A stretch of DNA of 11,178 nucleotides. Origin: Bacteroidota bacterium. Lineage in GTDB: Bacteria; Bacteroidota; Bacteroidia; Flavobacteriales_F; PHOS-HE28. The stretch covers positions 1 through 11,178 of the forward strand of contig JAEZDL010000055.1 of assembly GCA_023418095.1 (NCBI GenBank), given 5' to 3'. Under the pieces are notes generated by a model. The model ran no database searches, was not told the origin of the DNA, and saw only the letters and a list, made by a program, of their open reading frames with translations. The position numbers and the translations under genes are program-made. This document shows positions 1 through 7,185 of the stretch, piece after piece. Numbering within the stretch: the first letter of the stretch is position 1; each line of letters opens with the position of its first letter.

Positions 1-428
1 GATCCCCGGCGCGCGATGTACGCGTGATCGTGCACGATGGAAAAATGCATCCGGTGGACAGCAACGACATCAGTTTCAAGATCGCCGGCATGATGGCGTT
101 CAAGGAAGCCTTCATCAATGCCGCACAACAGCTCATGGAACCGATCCAGCAGATAGAAGTGCGCGTACCCGCGGATCTCATGGGCGATGTGATGACCGAT
201 CTCCAAAGCCGGCGCAGCATGGTGATCGGCGTGGACAGCAGCGGAGATCACCAGATCATAACGGCGCACACGCCGCTCGCAGAACTGGATCGTTACAGCA
301 CCACATTGCGCAGCCTCACGCAAGGCCGCGGCACCTACACCGAGAAATTCCATGCATACCAGCAAGTGCCTACAGAAGTGCAGAACAAGCTTGTAAGCAA
401 CAAAAAGGAAGAAGCCGAATTGGTCTGA
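1..428 (+). CDS. fusA: Elongation factor G, C-terminal part (5' end outside window)
   Basis: This is the open 3' end of a translation elongation factor G gene. EF-G is the cytoplasmic GTPase that drives ribosomal translocation. The reading frame is open from base 3 to the TGA at 426-428, so the gene begins before the window and the GTG at 24 is not a real start. The visible part spans the end of domain IV (HDGKMHPVDSND, then FKIAGMMAFKEAF) and all of domain V. Domain V shows LMEPIQQIEVRVP, MGDVMTDLQSRR and LRSLTQGRGTYT, all classic EF-G signatures. The GTPase domain is not in view. Bacteroidota often carry more than one EF-G paralogue, and this fragment cannot tell fusA from a paralogue. The gene converges with the M1 peptidase gene, with a hairpin between them. 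Confidence 0.93.
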   Translation, partial: SPARDVRVIVHDGKMHPVDSNDISFKIAGMMAFKEAFINAAQQLMEPIQQIEVRVPADLMGDVMTDLQSRRSMVIGVDSSGDHQIITAHTPLAELDRYSTTLRSLTQGRGTYTEKFHAYQQVPTEVQNKLVSNKKEEAELV

Positions 429-486
429 ACCATCTCCCCGCACATCTGACAACTGTTAACGTAGAACTGTTCCATTAGGGCGTGCC

Positions 487-520
487 GGCGGCCGCACCGC
501 TTCACAGCGGTGTGGCCGCC
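487..520. terminator. GC-rich hairpin between convergent genes
   Basis: Bases 487-500 and 507-520 form a 14-base-pair stem with a single G-U/mismatch position and a 6-base loop (TTCACA). It lies between the EF-G stop (428) and the peptidase stop (595), where a bidirectional terminator would be expected. There is no clear U-tract on either side. Termination is therefore inferred from position and stem strength. It may also be the left part of the dispersed repeat that follows directly. Confidence 0.5.
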
Positions 521-535
521 GTCGGGCTATCGCTG

Positions 536-594
536 CAAGTCCGCGCTCGCAAAGCCTCGCTTGCGGGCTTTCCGCTCCTATCCCTCACGCGGGC
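536..594 (+). repeat. Dispersed GC-rich repeat, copy A
   Basis: This stretch shares CAAGTCCGCG, TCGC, then TTGCGGGCTTTCC and a terminal ACGCGG, in the same order, with the reverse complement of 9423-9478. It shares GCAAAGCC and GCTTGCGGG(C/T)TTTCCG with 10891-10960. It starts next to the 487-520 hairpin and ends at the peptidase stop codon. Internal pairing (CGCAA with TTGCG, and GCAAAGCC with GGCTTTCC allowing one mismatch) suggests a structured, REP-like element. Which family it belongs to is unknown to me. Confidence 0.6.
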
Positions 595-2451
595 CTACGG
601 TTTCACAAAACCCTGCGATCCCTCCACCAATTCCACCCGATCGTTCTCCGGCTCCACATCGGCCATCCGTTGCAACGGATCGAGCGTTACCGCGGCCAGT
701 GAAGCGATCGATCCCTTTATGGTGAACGAATACGTGCGATCGGTCCATTGCCAGGCAGGCAATGTGGTGAATGTGTAAGCATCACCGTCCGCAGGCTTTC
801 CACCGCGCATCAACGACATCGGTATGTGATAATAGGTCTTCGATCCATTGCGATCGGTGATCTCCAGGTCCACGGGCATCAGCATCTCTTCGTTCCGCTC
901 CAGCGTCACCTGCAATTCACCGTTCACTTCCAGAATGCTGTTGATCCCGTAATCGAGCTTGCGCGTCGTATTGATCCATTGATCGAAATACCAATCCAAT
1001 TCCACCCCGCTCTCCTTCTCGAACACACGTTCCAGATCGATCGGTTCCGGATGCTTGAACTTGCACACCTCATAATAACGCAGCAGTCCGTTCGCCAACT
1101 CCTTCTCACCGATCACAGAGCCCAACTGGTGGACAAGCATTTCGCCAAAGCTGTACGCAGTTGTTCCGTAGACGAAGTTCGTCCTGAAATGATCTGCATG
1201 TATGCTGGGTGGCTCATGGTACTGGCTTTCGATCATGCCGAGATAATTCCCGAACGCGCTCACATGCGGATCCTGCGGTGAAGGGAACAGCTGCTGCATC
1301 ACCTTGCTCGATGCGTATTCCGTGAATCCTTCGTCCATCCATGCGTATCGGCCTTCATTGCTGGCCATCAATCCATGGTACCAGCTGTGAACGAACTCGT
1401 GTACGCTCACGCCCACCAGACTGCCGATCCGCCTACGCCCGGTGATCAATGTGAGCATCGGGTATTCCATGCCGCCATCACCGCCCTGCACAAAACTGTA
1501 TTGGGGCCACGGATATCTCCCGAAATGCTCGTTCATGTATTGCGTAGCGCGCACCATGTGACCGGGCAATCGCTGCCAGAGCGTATCCAGCTGGGGATCC
1601 TTCTTATGGAAAAAATGGAGGAGCGGCCCGCCAGGCACCTGCTCGGTGAAATGCACATAATCCGGATCGGCGGCCCACGCGAAATCATGCACGTCCTTCG
1701 CGACGAAACGCCAGCGCAGCCGGTCGCCCGGCGCACGCTTCACTGGCTTTCCGCCCGTGGCGTAGCCGTGGCCGATCGTTTCGGGCTGTTGAAGAACTCC
1801 TGTGGCCGCTACCGTGAACGAACTATCGATGTCGATCGTCACATCGAAATCACCCCAGACGCCATGGAATTCCCGGCCCACGTATGGGATCGCGTTCCAG
1901 CCGCGCTGATCGTAATTGGCGAGCTTCGGGTACCATTGGCTCATGCTGTATGCGACACCTTCCGCATTGTTGCGGCCGCTGCGACGGATCTGCACCGGCA
2001 CCTGCCCGTTGAACGAATATTTCAAGGTGGTCTTCTTTCCAGGAAGCAGTGGCGTGGCCAATTGTGCGCGCATGATCGTGCCCATCGGCGTGGTGGTCAC
2101 AGCCTTTCCATCCTGCATCATGTTCTCCGCCTTGATCTCGCCGAACTCTTCAGGCTTCAACAGTGCGATCCGATCGGCCACGCGATCATCGGGATCGAGT
2201 ATCGTGCGCGACCGCACGTCCATCTCACTTCCCGGCCTGAAGGCGTTGAAGTACATGTGGAACCACATTTCACGCAGCGTATCCGGGCTGTTGTTGAAGT
2301 AGACCAGCGCCGCATCACCGGTGAAGCGATGCGTCTTCTCATCCATGTTGATGGACATGGTGTACTGCACGCGCTGCTGCCAGCGATCGCATTGGGCCAG
2401 GGCCGCATGGGCACCAAAAAGGAAAAAACACTGTAGTACGAAGGACTTCAT
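595..2451 (-). CDS. Secreted M1-family zinc metallopeptidase (aminopeptidase-like)
   Basis: This is a gluzincin peptidase predicted to remove N-terminal residues from peptides outside the cytoplasm. Residue numbers here count from the upstream ATG at 2469. The M1 zinc site is complete: HEFVH at 357-361 and, 18 residues on, Glu380 in WMDEGFTEY. The exopeptidase-type motif is present as GGMEYP at 332-337, in place of the usual GAMEN. The N-terminal part (about 27-250) fits the M1 beta-saddle. The protein stops about 240 residues after the zinc site, so it lacks the long helical C-terminal domain of PepN-type enzymes. I chose the ATG at 2451 over 2469 because it gives a clean signal peptide, MKSFVLQCFFLFGAHAALA, with cleavage near AQ-CD. 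Neither start has a convincing ribosome binding site. The gene lies 45 bases downstream of the receiver gene on the same strand and may be co-transcribed with it. The substrate is unknown. Confidence 0.9.
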   Translation of the reverse strand: MKSFVLQCFFLFGAHAALAQCDRWQQRVQYTMSINMDEKTHRFTGDAALVYFNNSPDTLREMWFHMYFNAFRPGSEMDVRSRTILDPDDRVADRIALLKPEEFGEIKAENMMQDGKAVTTTPMGTIMRAQLATPLLPGKKTTLKYSFNGQVPVQIRRSGRNNAEGVAYSMSQWYPKLANYDQRGWNAIPYVGREFHGVWGDFDVTIDIDSSFTVAATGVLQQPETIGHGYATGGKPVKRAPGDRLRWRFVAKDVHDFAWAADPDYVHFTEQVPGGPLLHFFHKKDPQLDTLWQRLPGHMVRATQYMNEHFGRYPWPQYSFVQGGDGGMEYPMLTLITGRRRIGSLVGVSVHEFVHSWYHGLMASNEGRYAWMDEGFTEYASSKVMQQLFPSPQDPHVSAFGNYLGMIESQYHEPPSIHADHFRTNFVYGTTAYSFGEMLVHQLGSVIGEKELANGLLRYYEVCKFKHPEPIDLERVFEKESGVELDWYFDQWINTTRKLDYGINSILEVNGELQVTLERNEEMLMPVDLEITDRNGSKTYYHIPMSLMRGGKPADGDAYTFTTLPAWQWTDRTYSFTIKGSIASLAAVTLDPLQRMADVEPENDRVELVEGSQGFVKP

Positions 2452-2496
2452 GCCCCAAAGAAAAGGCATGCGATCGGGAACGGCGAAGCCTGTCGG

Positions 2497-2985
2497 TCAG
2501 GAAAGCAACCGCTGGCGCAAGGCGAACTCCAGTTGCTTGTTCGCTTCCATCAAACGCTCGGTATAAGCGTAGCGATCGTTCTCGCTCTGGAATTCGGCGA
2601 AGGCCTGTTGCACGGCACGGAGCACCTGATCGGTGTCCCACGGCTTGGGAAGGAATTGGATCACCCCGCCCCTGTTGATCGCCTCGATCACCGCCTGCAG
2701 ATCGGTATAAGCCGTCATGATCATGCGGCGTACCTGCGGATGCCGGTCCTTCACAAGGCTGAGGATCTCGCTTCCCTGCAGCCCGGGCAGCCGCTGGTCG
2801 CTGATCATCACATGCACCTGTTCCCGCGCAAGTATCTCCCACACCTGATCGGGAGTTGCGGCCAGCAGTATGCGCATGTCGCGCCGGAACGAGGCCACGA
2901 AAGCCTGTCGGTTGCCTGCATCGTCATCGAGATAGAGCACGGTGGGCACCGCAATGGCTGGTCTTTGGATCGCTTTCTCTCCCAT
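2497..2985 (-). CDS. Stand-alone response regulator (receiver domain plus C-terminal helix)
   Basis: This is a CheY-like receiver that accepts phosphate from a histidine kinase. The expected residues are all visible: acidic pocket Asp20-Asp22 (YLDDD), phosphoacceptor Asp63 in ISDQRLPG, Thr91 in MTAY, and Lys114 in PKPW. The receiver ends near residue 122. The last 40 residues form a charged, probably coiled-coil helix, and no DNA-binding, GGDEF or HD-GYP output domain follows. By eye the receiver is about 45% identical to the one at the N-terminus of the kinase encoded at 7182-8720. Shared blocks include FRRDM, ISDQR(L/M)PG, GSE and KPW. This suggests duplication and a role in the same pathway. 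The gene is divergent from the ThiF-like gene, with 138 bases between starts. AGGA lies 4 bases before the ATG, a better ribosome site than most genes here. It may share a transcript with the downstream peptidase. Confidence 0.9.
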   Translation of the reverse strand: MGEKAIQRPAIAVPTVLYLDDDAGNRQAFVASFRRDMRILLAATPDQVWEILAREQVHVMISDQRLPGLQGSEILSLVKDRHPQVRRMIMTAYTDLQAVIEAINRGGVIQFLPKPWDTDQVLRAVQQAFAEFQSENDRYAYTERLMEANKQLEFALRQRLLS

Positions 2986-3032
2986 GAGTTCCTGTGATAT
3001 TCAGGCAGGTAGTACGAGTGAACGAAAAAAAG

Positions 3033-3064
3033 GTTGCACATGTCGAAAATTTGCCCATATTTTG
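3033..3064 (+). promoter_or_regulatory. Possible Bacteroidota-type promoter for the signalling cluster
   Basis: GTTG at 3033-3036 and ATATTTTG at 3057-3064 are separated by 20 bases. This resembles the TTTG / TAnnTTTG layout of Bacteroidota promoters, but the first two bases of the -7 box do not match. It would start transcription near 3071 and give a leader of about 50 bases to the ATG at 3124. That would exclude the upstream TTG (3034) and ATG (3040) as starts. The match is weak and could be chance. Confidence 0.25.
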
Positions 3065-3123
3065 CTCGGGGCGCAAGATCGACGGAGGCTTATACGGCAC
3101 GATCGAACGGCTCCAGGCACCGG

Positions 3124-4278
3124 ATGAGTGAGGCGAAGGATACGACGAGGTCGGACGAGGTCCATACGGTTTCCTTTTTTCGTTCGTCCAATCCCGACGA
3201 CCGTTCGGCCTTGAACGATCTTTTGCGATCGAACGATCGCATAGTACGTTACGACAGGATCGAGGTGCAATTGCAGGAGTTGATCCGCACGCGTGACCCC
3301 TCCTACAAATTCACAGATCACGAACTGCGGGCCGCTGTGGATGAGATCCTCCAGAAGATACCGCGCGATGAGTACGGGGTGTGGGTGTATTATCCATGGA
3401 CGAACCGGCTGGTACACCTGCTCGATGAGGAGGAGTTCATCCAGGTGCGCACCGATCGCAACCGGAACAAGATCACCCGCGAACAACAACGCGAACTTTC
3501 AACCAGGAAAGTAGGCGTGATCGGCCTTTCCGTGGGCCAGAGCGTAAGCCTCACCATGGTACTGGAAAGAAGTTTCGGTGAGATCCGGCTTGCCGATCAC
3601 GATACGCTGGAATTGAGCAACCTGAACCGGATCCGCAACGGTGTTCACCAGATGGGCGTGAACAAGGCTGTGAACGTAGCGCGAGAGATCCTCGAGATCG
3701 ATCCGTTCCTGAAAGTGACCTGTTACACCGGAGGGATCAACGAGGGCAACATCGAGGAGTTCCTTACGCATGGTGGAAAGCTCGATGTGCTCATCGAGGA
3801 ATGCGACAGTGTGGCCATCAAGGTGCTGGCGCGGCAGAAGGCGCGATCACACCGCATTCCCGTGATCATGGATACCAGTGATCGCGGCATGATCGATGTT
3901 GAACGGTTCGATCGGGAACCCGCCAGGCCGATCTTCCATGGCCGGCTCGATCACATCGCTGCGGACACATTGAAGCCGCCGATCGATGAGCACACGCGCA
4001 TGTCCGTCTCAAAAGCCATCGTTGGCGTTGACCAGATCAGCGGATCGCTGCGATCCTCGCTGCCCCTGATCGGAAAGGAACTGATCACCTGGCCGCAGCT
4101 GGCCACCGGCGTCACGCTCGGGGGTGCAGCCGCCGCCGATGTCGCACGCAGGATCATGTTGAAAGAGAATATTCCATCGGGCCGCAGTTTCGTGGACCTG
4201 GAGGAATTGATACCGAACGAACGTCCACTTCACACCACCACCGAGGATGAAAGCCGAGCCGCAGCAGACCATCGATAG
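3124..4278 (+). CDS. ThiF/MoeB/E1-like adenylating protein
   Basis: This belongs to the ThiF/MoeB/HesA superfamily, cytoplasmic enzymes that use ATP to adenylate a carboxyl group. Residues 1-125 are a helical N-terminal extension I do not recognise. The Rossmann part follows. The nucleotide loop is GVIGLSVG (131-138), an altered form of the usual GxGGxG. It is followed by LADHD (157-160), SNLNR ending at Arg169, Lys181 in GVNKA, and CD at 227-228, where MoeB has its Mg-binding Asp. The protein has only two cysteines (200, 227). It therefore lacks the paired CxxC zinc sites and has no obvious catalytic cysteine loop. I prefer the ATG at 3124 because codons before it look non-coding and a possible promoter overlaps them; ATG 3040 would add 28 residues. 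Its end overlaps the next gene by 32 bases. It recalls the ThiF part of mycobacterial Rv1355c-type proteins, but no nitroreductase domain is attached. Substrate unknown. Confidence 0.8.
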   Translation: MSEAKDTTRSDEVHTVSFFRSSNPDDRSALNDLLRSNDRIVRYDRIEVQLQELIRTRDPSYKFTDHELRAAVDEILQKIPRDEYGVWVYYPWTNRLVHLLDEEEFIQVRTDRNRNKITREQQRELSTRKVGVIGLSVGQSVSLTMVLERSFGEIRLADHDTLELSNLNRIRNGVHQMGVNKAVNVAREILEIDPFLKVTCYTGGINEGNIEEFLTHGGKLDVLIEECDSVAIKVLARQKARSHRIPVIMDTSDRGMIDVERFDREPARPIFHGRLDHIAADTLKPPIDEHTRMSVSKAIVGVDQISGSLRSSLPLIGKELITWPQLATGVTLGGAAAADVARRIMLKENIPSGRSFVDLEELIPNERPLHTTTEDESRAAADHR

Positions 4279-5020
4279 GATCACCCTGAAGGCGTTCAGG
4301 GCGCCTGATGAACCTGCACTTTGTAACGAATTCATTCGTGAACACGAACAGGTACTTTCAGATTTCGGGATCCCGCTTACCGTGAAACCGGACAATTCGT
4401 GGGTGAACGATCCGGAATGCTATGTGATCGTGGCGCTGCATGCGGAGCTGGGCATGGTGGGCGGCATAAAGCTGCAGATGGACAACGGCAAGAGGAAGCT
4501 GCCGATGCTTGAAGCCGTGGAAAAGATGGATCCACGGATCGCCGATGAACTGGCCCAATTGCGCGTGAACGGCAATGGCGAGGTATGCGGCCTTTGGAAC
4601 GCGAACCGCTATGCCAACCGCGGTGTGCCCATTCTGCTGAGCCTTGCCGTAACGGCGATCGCCACACAGGCCGAGGCGCGCCACATGGTATGCTTCGTGG
4701 CGCATTACACGAAGAAGCATCCGAGCAAGAACGGCTTCATCGTGATGGAGAACATCGGGGAAAAAGGCAGCTTCGATTATCCGGTGCCGCGGATCAAGTC
4801 CATCTGTATGGTGAATCCCGATACCGTACTTCTGCCTTACGCTTCACTCGATCAGCGCCAGCGGATCTTCAGCCTTCGTTTGCGGCCGCAATTGGAGCGG
4901 ATCGAGAATCCATCCGGTACCGAACTGCTCGTGCAGTATGATCTGCTGATCGGGGATTATGCGGTGGACATGGTCGCCTACCAGGGTATCTTGAAGGACC
5001 GGCTAAGCTACAGCGCATAA
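4247..5020 (+). CDS. Putative GNAT-fold acyltransferase, LuxI/FeeM-like
   Basis: No exact family is recognised. The pattern suggests the GNAT fold in its autoinducer-synthase (LuxI) or N-acyl-amino-acid synthase (FeeM) form, enzymes that move an acyl chain from acyl-ACP or acyl-CoA to an amine. Strand YVIVALHAELG (59-69) leads into VGGIKLQM (71-78), where LuxI proteins have a GxxRL strand. PMLEAVEKM (86-94) follows, then NGEVCGLWN (110-118), at the place of the LuxI ELSRF strand. A helix (126-143), a strand MVCFVA (147-152) and the tail YPVPRIKSICMVNP (178-191) complete the usual order. The conserved Arg of ELSR is not kept (EVCG). About 60 C-terminal residues are extra. The ATG at 4247 is the only plausible start; GAGG lies immediately before it, inside the ThiF-like gene, so translation is probably coupled. 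The kinase gene begins 38 bases downstream. Some other GNAT transferase is possible. Confidence 0.5.
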   Translation: MKAEPQQTIDRITLKAFRAPDEPALCNEFIREHEQVLSDFGIPLTVKPDNSWVNDPECYVIVALHAELGMVGGIKLQMDNGKRKLPMLEAVEKMDPRIADELAQLRVNGNGEVCGLWNANRYANRGVPILLSLAVTAIATQAEARHMVCFVAHYTKKHPSKNGFIVMENIGEKGSFDYPVPRIKSICMVNPDTVLLPYASLDQRQRIFSLRLRPQLERIENPSGTELLVQYDLLIGDYAVDMVAYQGILKDRLSYSA

Positions 5021-5058
5021 CCCGTAACCATCGCCGCCGGTACACGTAGAAGGGGCCG

Positions 5059-7185
5059 ATGATCCGCCCTTTCCTGAAATTCCTGCTCATATTACTGGCG
5101 CCATTGGCGCTGCAGGCCGCTCCCTATCATACCAACGATCTGGTGGATCGCCTGCGGCCGATCGGCCGTGAAGTGAGCGTGTTCGAAGATCCAGCCGGCA
5201 CGCTTTCCGCCGATGAGGTCTTCCGATCCGGTACGTTCGTGCGATCGGAAGAGGACGTGCCCAACCTCGGATCGGGTGGATCGGCTTTCTGGTTGCGGAT
5301 GAAACTGGATCGATCCTCGATCACGGAGGATCTCGTGTTGGAGATACCGCATCCGGAGATCGATGAACTGGACATGTACTACCTGGAGGAAGGCCGCGCA
5401 GTGCACTTCGTCCACAACGGCCAGGCGCGCAAGTTCAATGAACTTTTTCCCGAAGGCCGCAAGTTCAGCTTCACGCTGCCTTCCTCGCCAGAGCAGCTGG
5501 AACTTCTGATCCGCGTGAAGAGCATGAAACAATTGCAGGTGCCCATGATACTCCGATCGGCACCGGTGGCGGCAAAGGTCGCAGGCGATCAGGTCTATTA
5601 CGTGGGCATCTTCATCGGCATGATGCTCGTGCTCGCGTTCTACAATTTCTTCATCTTCCTCTCCACGCGTGATGCGAGCTATCTGCGTTATGTGATCTAC
5701 ATACTGCTGGTATTCCTCACACAGCTCACTTTCTATGGCATCGCGCCGGTGCTGCTCTGGCCCGACAATGGATTCCTGCTTACGCGATCATCGCTCCTGC
5801 TCACCATCTTCACCGCTATCGCAGCCACCGAATTCACAAAACGATTCCTGCGCACAAGCGAATTCGCGCCGAGGCTCCACAAGGGTATACCATACTTCTA
5901 TGCGCTCTTCGCGATTGCCATCGCCACCTACTTCGGCCCCTGGCCATGGGTGGGCTACCAGATCGCGCAGGCCGTTTCGGGCATCTATGCGTTCTACGTT
6001 TATGCCATCGGTGTGGTGGTGTGGCGGAAAGGTTCGCGTCAGGCTGGGTTCTTCCTCATCGCATGGTCGCTCTTCCTTATCGGCACCATGGTGTTCGTGA
6101 TGAAGGATATGGGCATCCTTCCATACAACAACTTCACGATCTACCTCATGCCTGTTGGCTCTGCGATCGAAGGTGTTCTGCTCTCGTTCGGTCTGGCCGA
6201 TCACATCAACATACTGCGGAAGGAGAAGGAATTGTCGCAGGCGGAATCACTGCGGATCTCCAAGGAGAATGAACGGATCATCCGCGAGCAGAACGTGATC
6301 CTGGAGGATCGTGTGCGTGAGCGCACCCATGCGCTGCAGGAATCCAACGAGAACCTGAAGCAGACGCAGACGCAACTGGTGAACGCCGAGAAGATGGCCT
6401 CGCTCGGCCAGCTCACCGCCGGGATCGCGCACGAGATCAACAACCCGATCAACTTCATCACAAGCAACATAAAACCGCTTCGCAGGAACATCGGCGAGAT
6501 CGTTGAAGTGATGCAGGAATACAGGCGGAAGGCCGCGCAGATCGCGCAGTTGGAAGAGATACGGAAGAAGGAGGAACAACTGGGCATCCAGGACTCGATC
6601 GATGAACTGGACGACATCATCAACAGCATCGCGGAGGGATCGTCACGAACCGCTGAGATCGTGCGCGGGTTGCGCAATTTCTCCCGCCTCGATGAGAGCG
6701 ACCTGAAGGAAAGCGATCTCAACGAAGGGATCCGCAACACCATCACCGTGCTCGGTCCGCAATACCGCGATCGGGTGCGGATCGAAATGGATCTGCAACA
6801 GATCCCGCAAGTGGAATGCTACCCCGGCAAGGTGAACCAGGTGTTCATGAACATACTCACCAACGCGGTGCAGGCAACGCTTGCGAAACCCGATCCCATT
6901 GAACGCATCGTATCCATCGCAACACGGCAGGCCGGCGATCACGTGATCATCAGCATAAAGGACAACGGCATCGGCATGAGCGAGGAAGTGAAGGCGCGGA
7001 TCTATGATCCGTTCTTCACCACCAAACCCGTGGGCGAAGGAACAGGCCTCGGCATGGCGATCGTCTATGGCATCATCGAGGATCATCATGGGTCCATCGA
7101 GATCGGATCCACTCCCGGGATCGGCACCGAATTCCGGATCGCACTTCCCATCAGCCATATGAAATTGAACGAACGCAGAGCATGA
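5059..7185 (+). CDS. 7TMR-DISM membrane sensor histidine kinase
   Basis: This inner-membrane sensor kinase autophosphorylates a histidine and passes phosphate to a receiver. Residues 1-20 are a signal peptide. Residues 30-165 form a periplasmic beta-rich domain of the 7TMR-DISMED2 type, with its conserved FWLRMKL at 77-83. About seven membrane helices follow between 178 and 380 (7TMR-DISM_7TM). A coiled coil (385-445) leads to the kinase core: H-box GIAHEINNP with His458, N-box NQVFMNILTNAVQA with Asn602, DNGIGM at 635-640, FFTTK at 652-656 and GEGTGLGM at 659-666. About 144 residues separate His458 from Asn602, longer than usual, because of a charged helical stretch around 475-525. AAGGGG lies 3 bases before the start codon. 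The stop overlaps the next start as ATGA, so the two kinases are translationally coupled. DISM domains are thought to bind carbohydrates or other small molecules; the ligand here is unknown. Confidence 0.95.
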   Translation: MIRPFLKFLLILLAPLALQAAPYHTNDLVDRLRPIGREVSVFEDPAGTLSADEVFRSGTFVRSEEDVPNLGSGGSAFWLRMKLDRSSITEDLVLEIPHPEIDELDMYYLEEGRAVHFVHNGQARKFNELFPEGRKFSFTLPSSPEQLELLIRVKSMKQLQVPMILRSAPVAAKVAGDQVYYVGIFIGMMLVLAFYNFFIFLSTRDASYLRYVIYILLVFLTQLTFYGIAPVLLWPDNGFLLTRSSLLLTIFTAIAATEFTKRFLRTSEFAPRLHKGIPYFYALFAIAIATYFGPWPWVGYQIAQAVSGIYAFYVYAIGVVVWRKGSRQAGFFLIAWSLFLIGTMVFVMKDMGILPYNNFTIYLMPVGSAIEGVLLSFGLADHINILRKEKELSQAESLRISKENERIIREQNVILEDRVRERTHALQESNENLKQTQTQLVNAEKMASLGQLTAGIAHEINNPINFITSNIKPLRRNIGEIVEVMQEYRRKAAQIAQLEEIRKKEEQLGIQDSIDELDDIINSIAEGSSRTAEIVRGLRNFSRLDESDLKESDLNEGIRNTITVLGPQYRDRVRIEMDLQQIPQVECYPGKVNQVFMNILTNAVQATLAKPDPIERIVSIATRQAGDHVIISIKDNGIGMSEEVKARIYDPFFTTKPVGEGTGLGMAIVYGIIEDHHGSIEIGSTPGIGTEFRIALPISHMKLNERRA

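Noticed and set aside
487..594. CRISPR array or tRNA gene in the repeat-rich gaps
   Set aside because: The repeats are single diverged copies with no regular spacing or unique spacers, and no cloverleaf with a CCA end or T-loop could be drawn in any gap.
482..778. Plus-strand open frames across the EF-G/peptidase gap
   Set aside because: They cover the hairpin and repeat copy A and run into the antisense of the peptidase gene; no domain or start signal.
1375..2436. Long plus-strand open frame (353 codons)
   Set aside because: It lies opposite the M1 peptidase, whose zinc motif and signal peptide are clear. The translation is His/Arg-rich with no domain, as expected from an antisense shadow in GC-rich DNA.
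3034..3123. Upstream extension of the ThiF-like gene from TTG 3034 or ATG 3040
   Set aside because: The added 28-30 residues look non-coding and overlap a possible promoter. ATG 3124 is the simpler start, although an A-rich stretch before 3040 means the longer form is not excluded.
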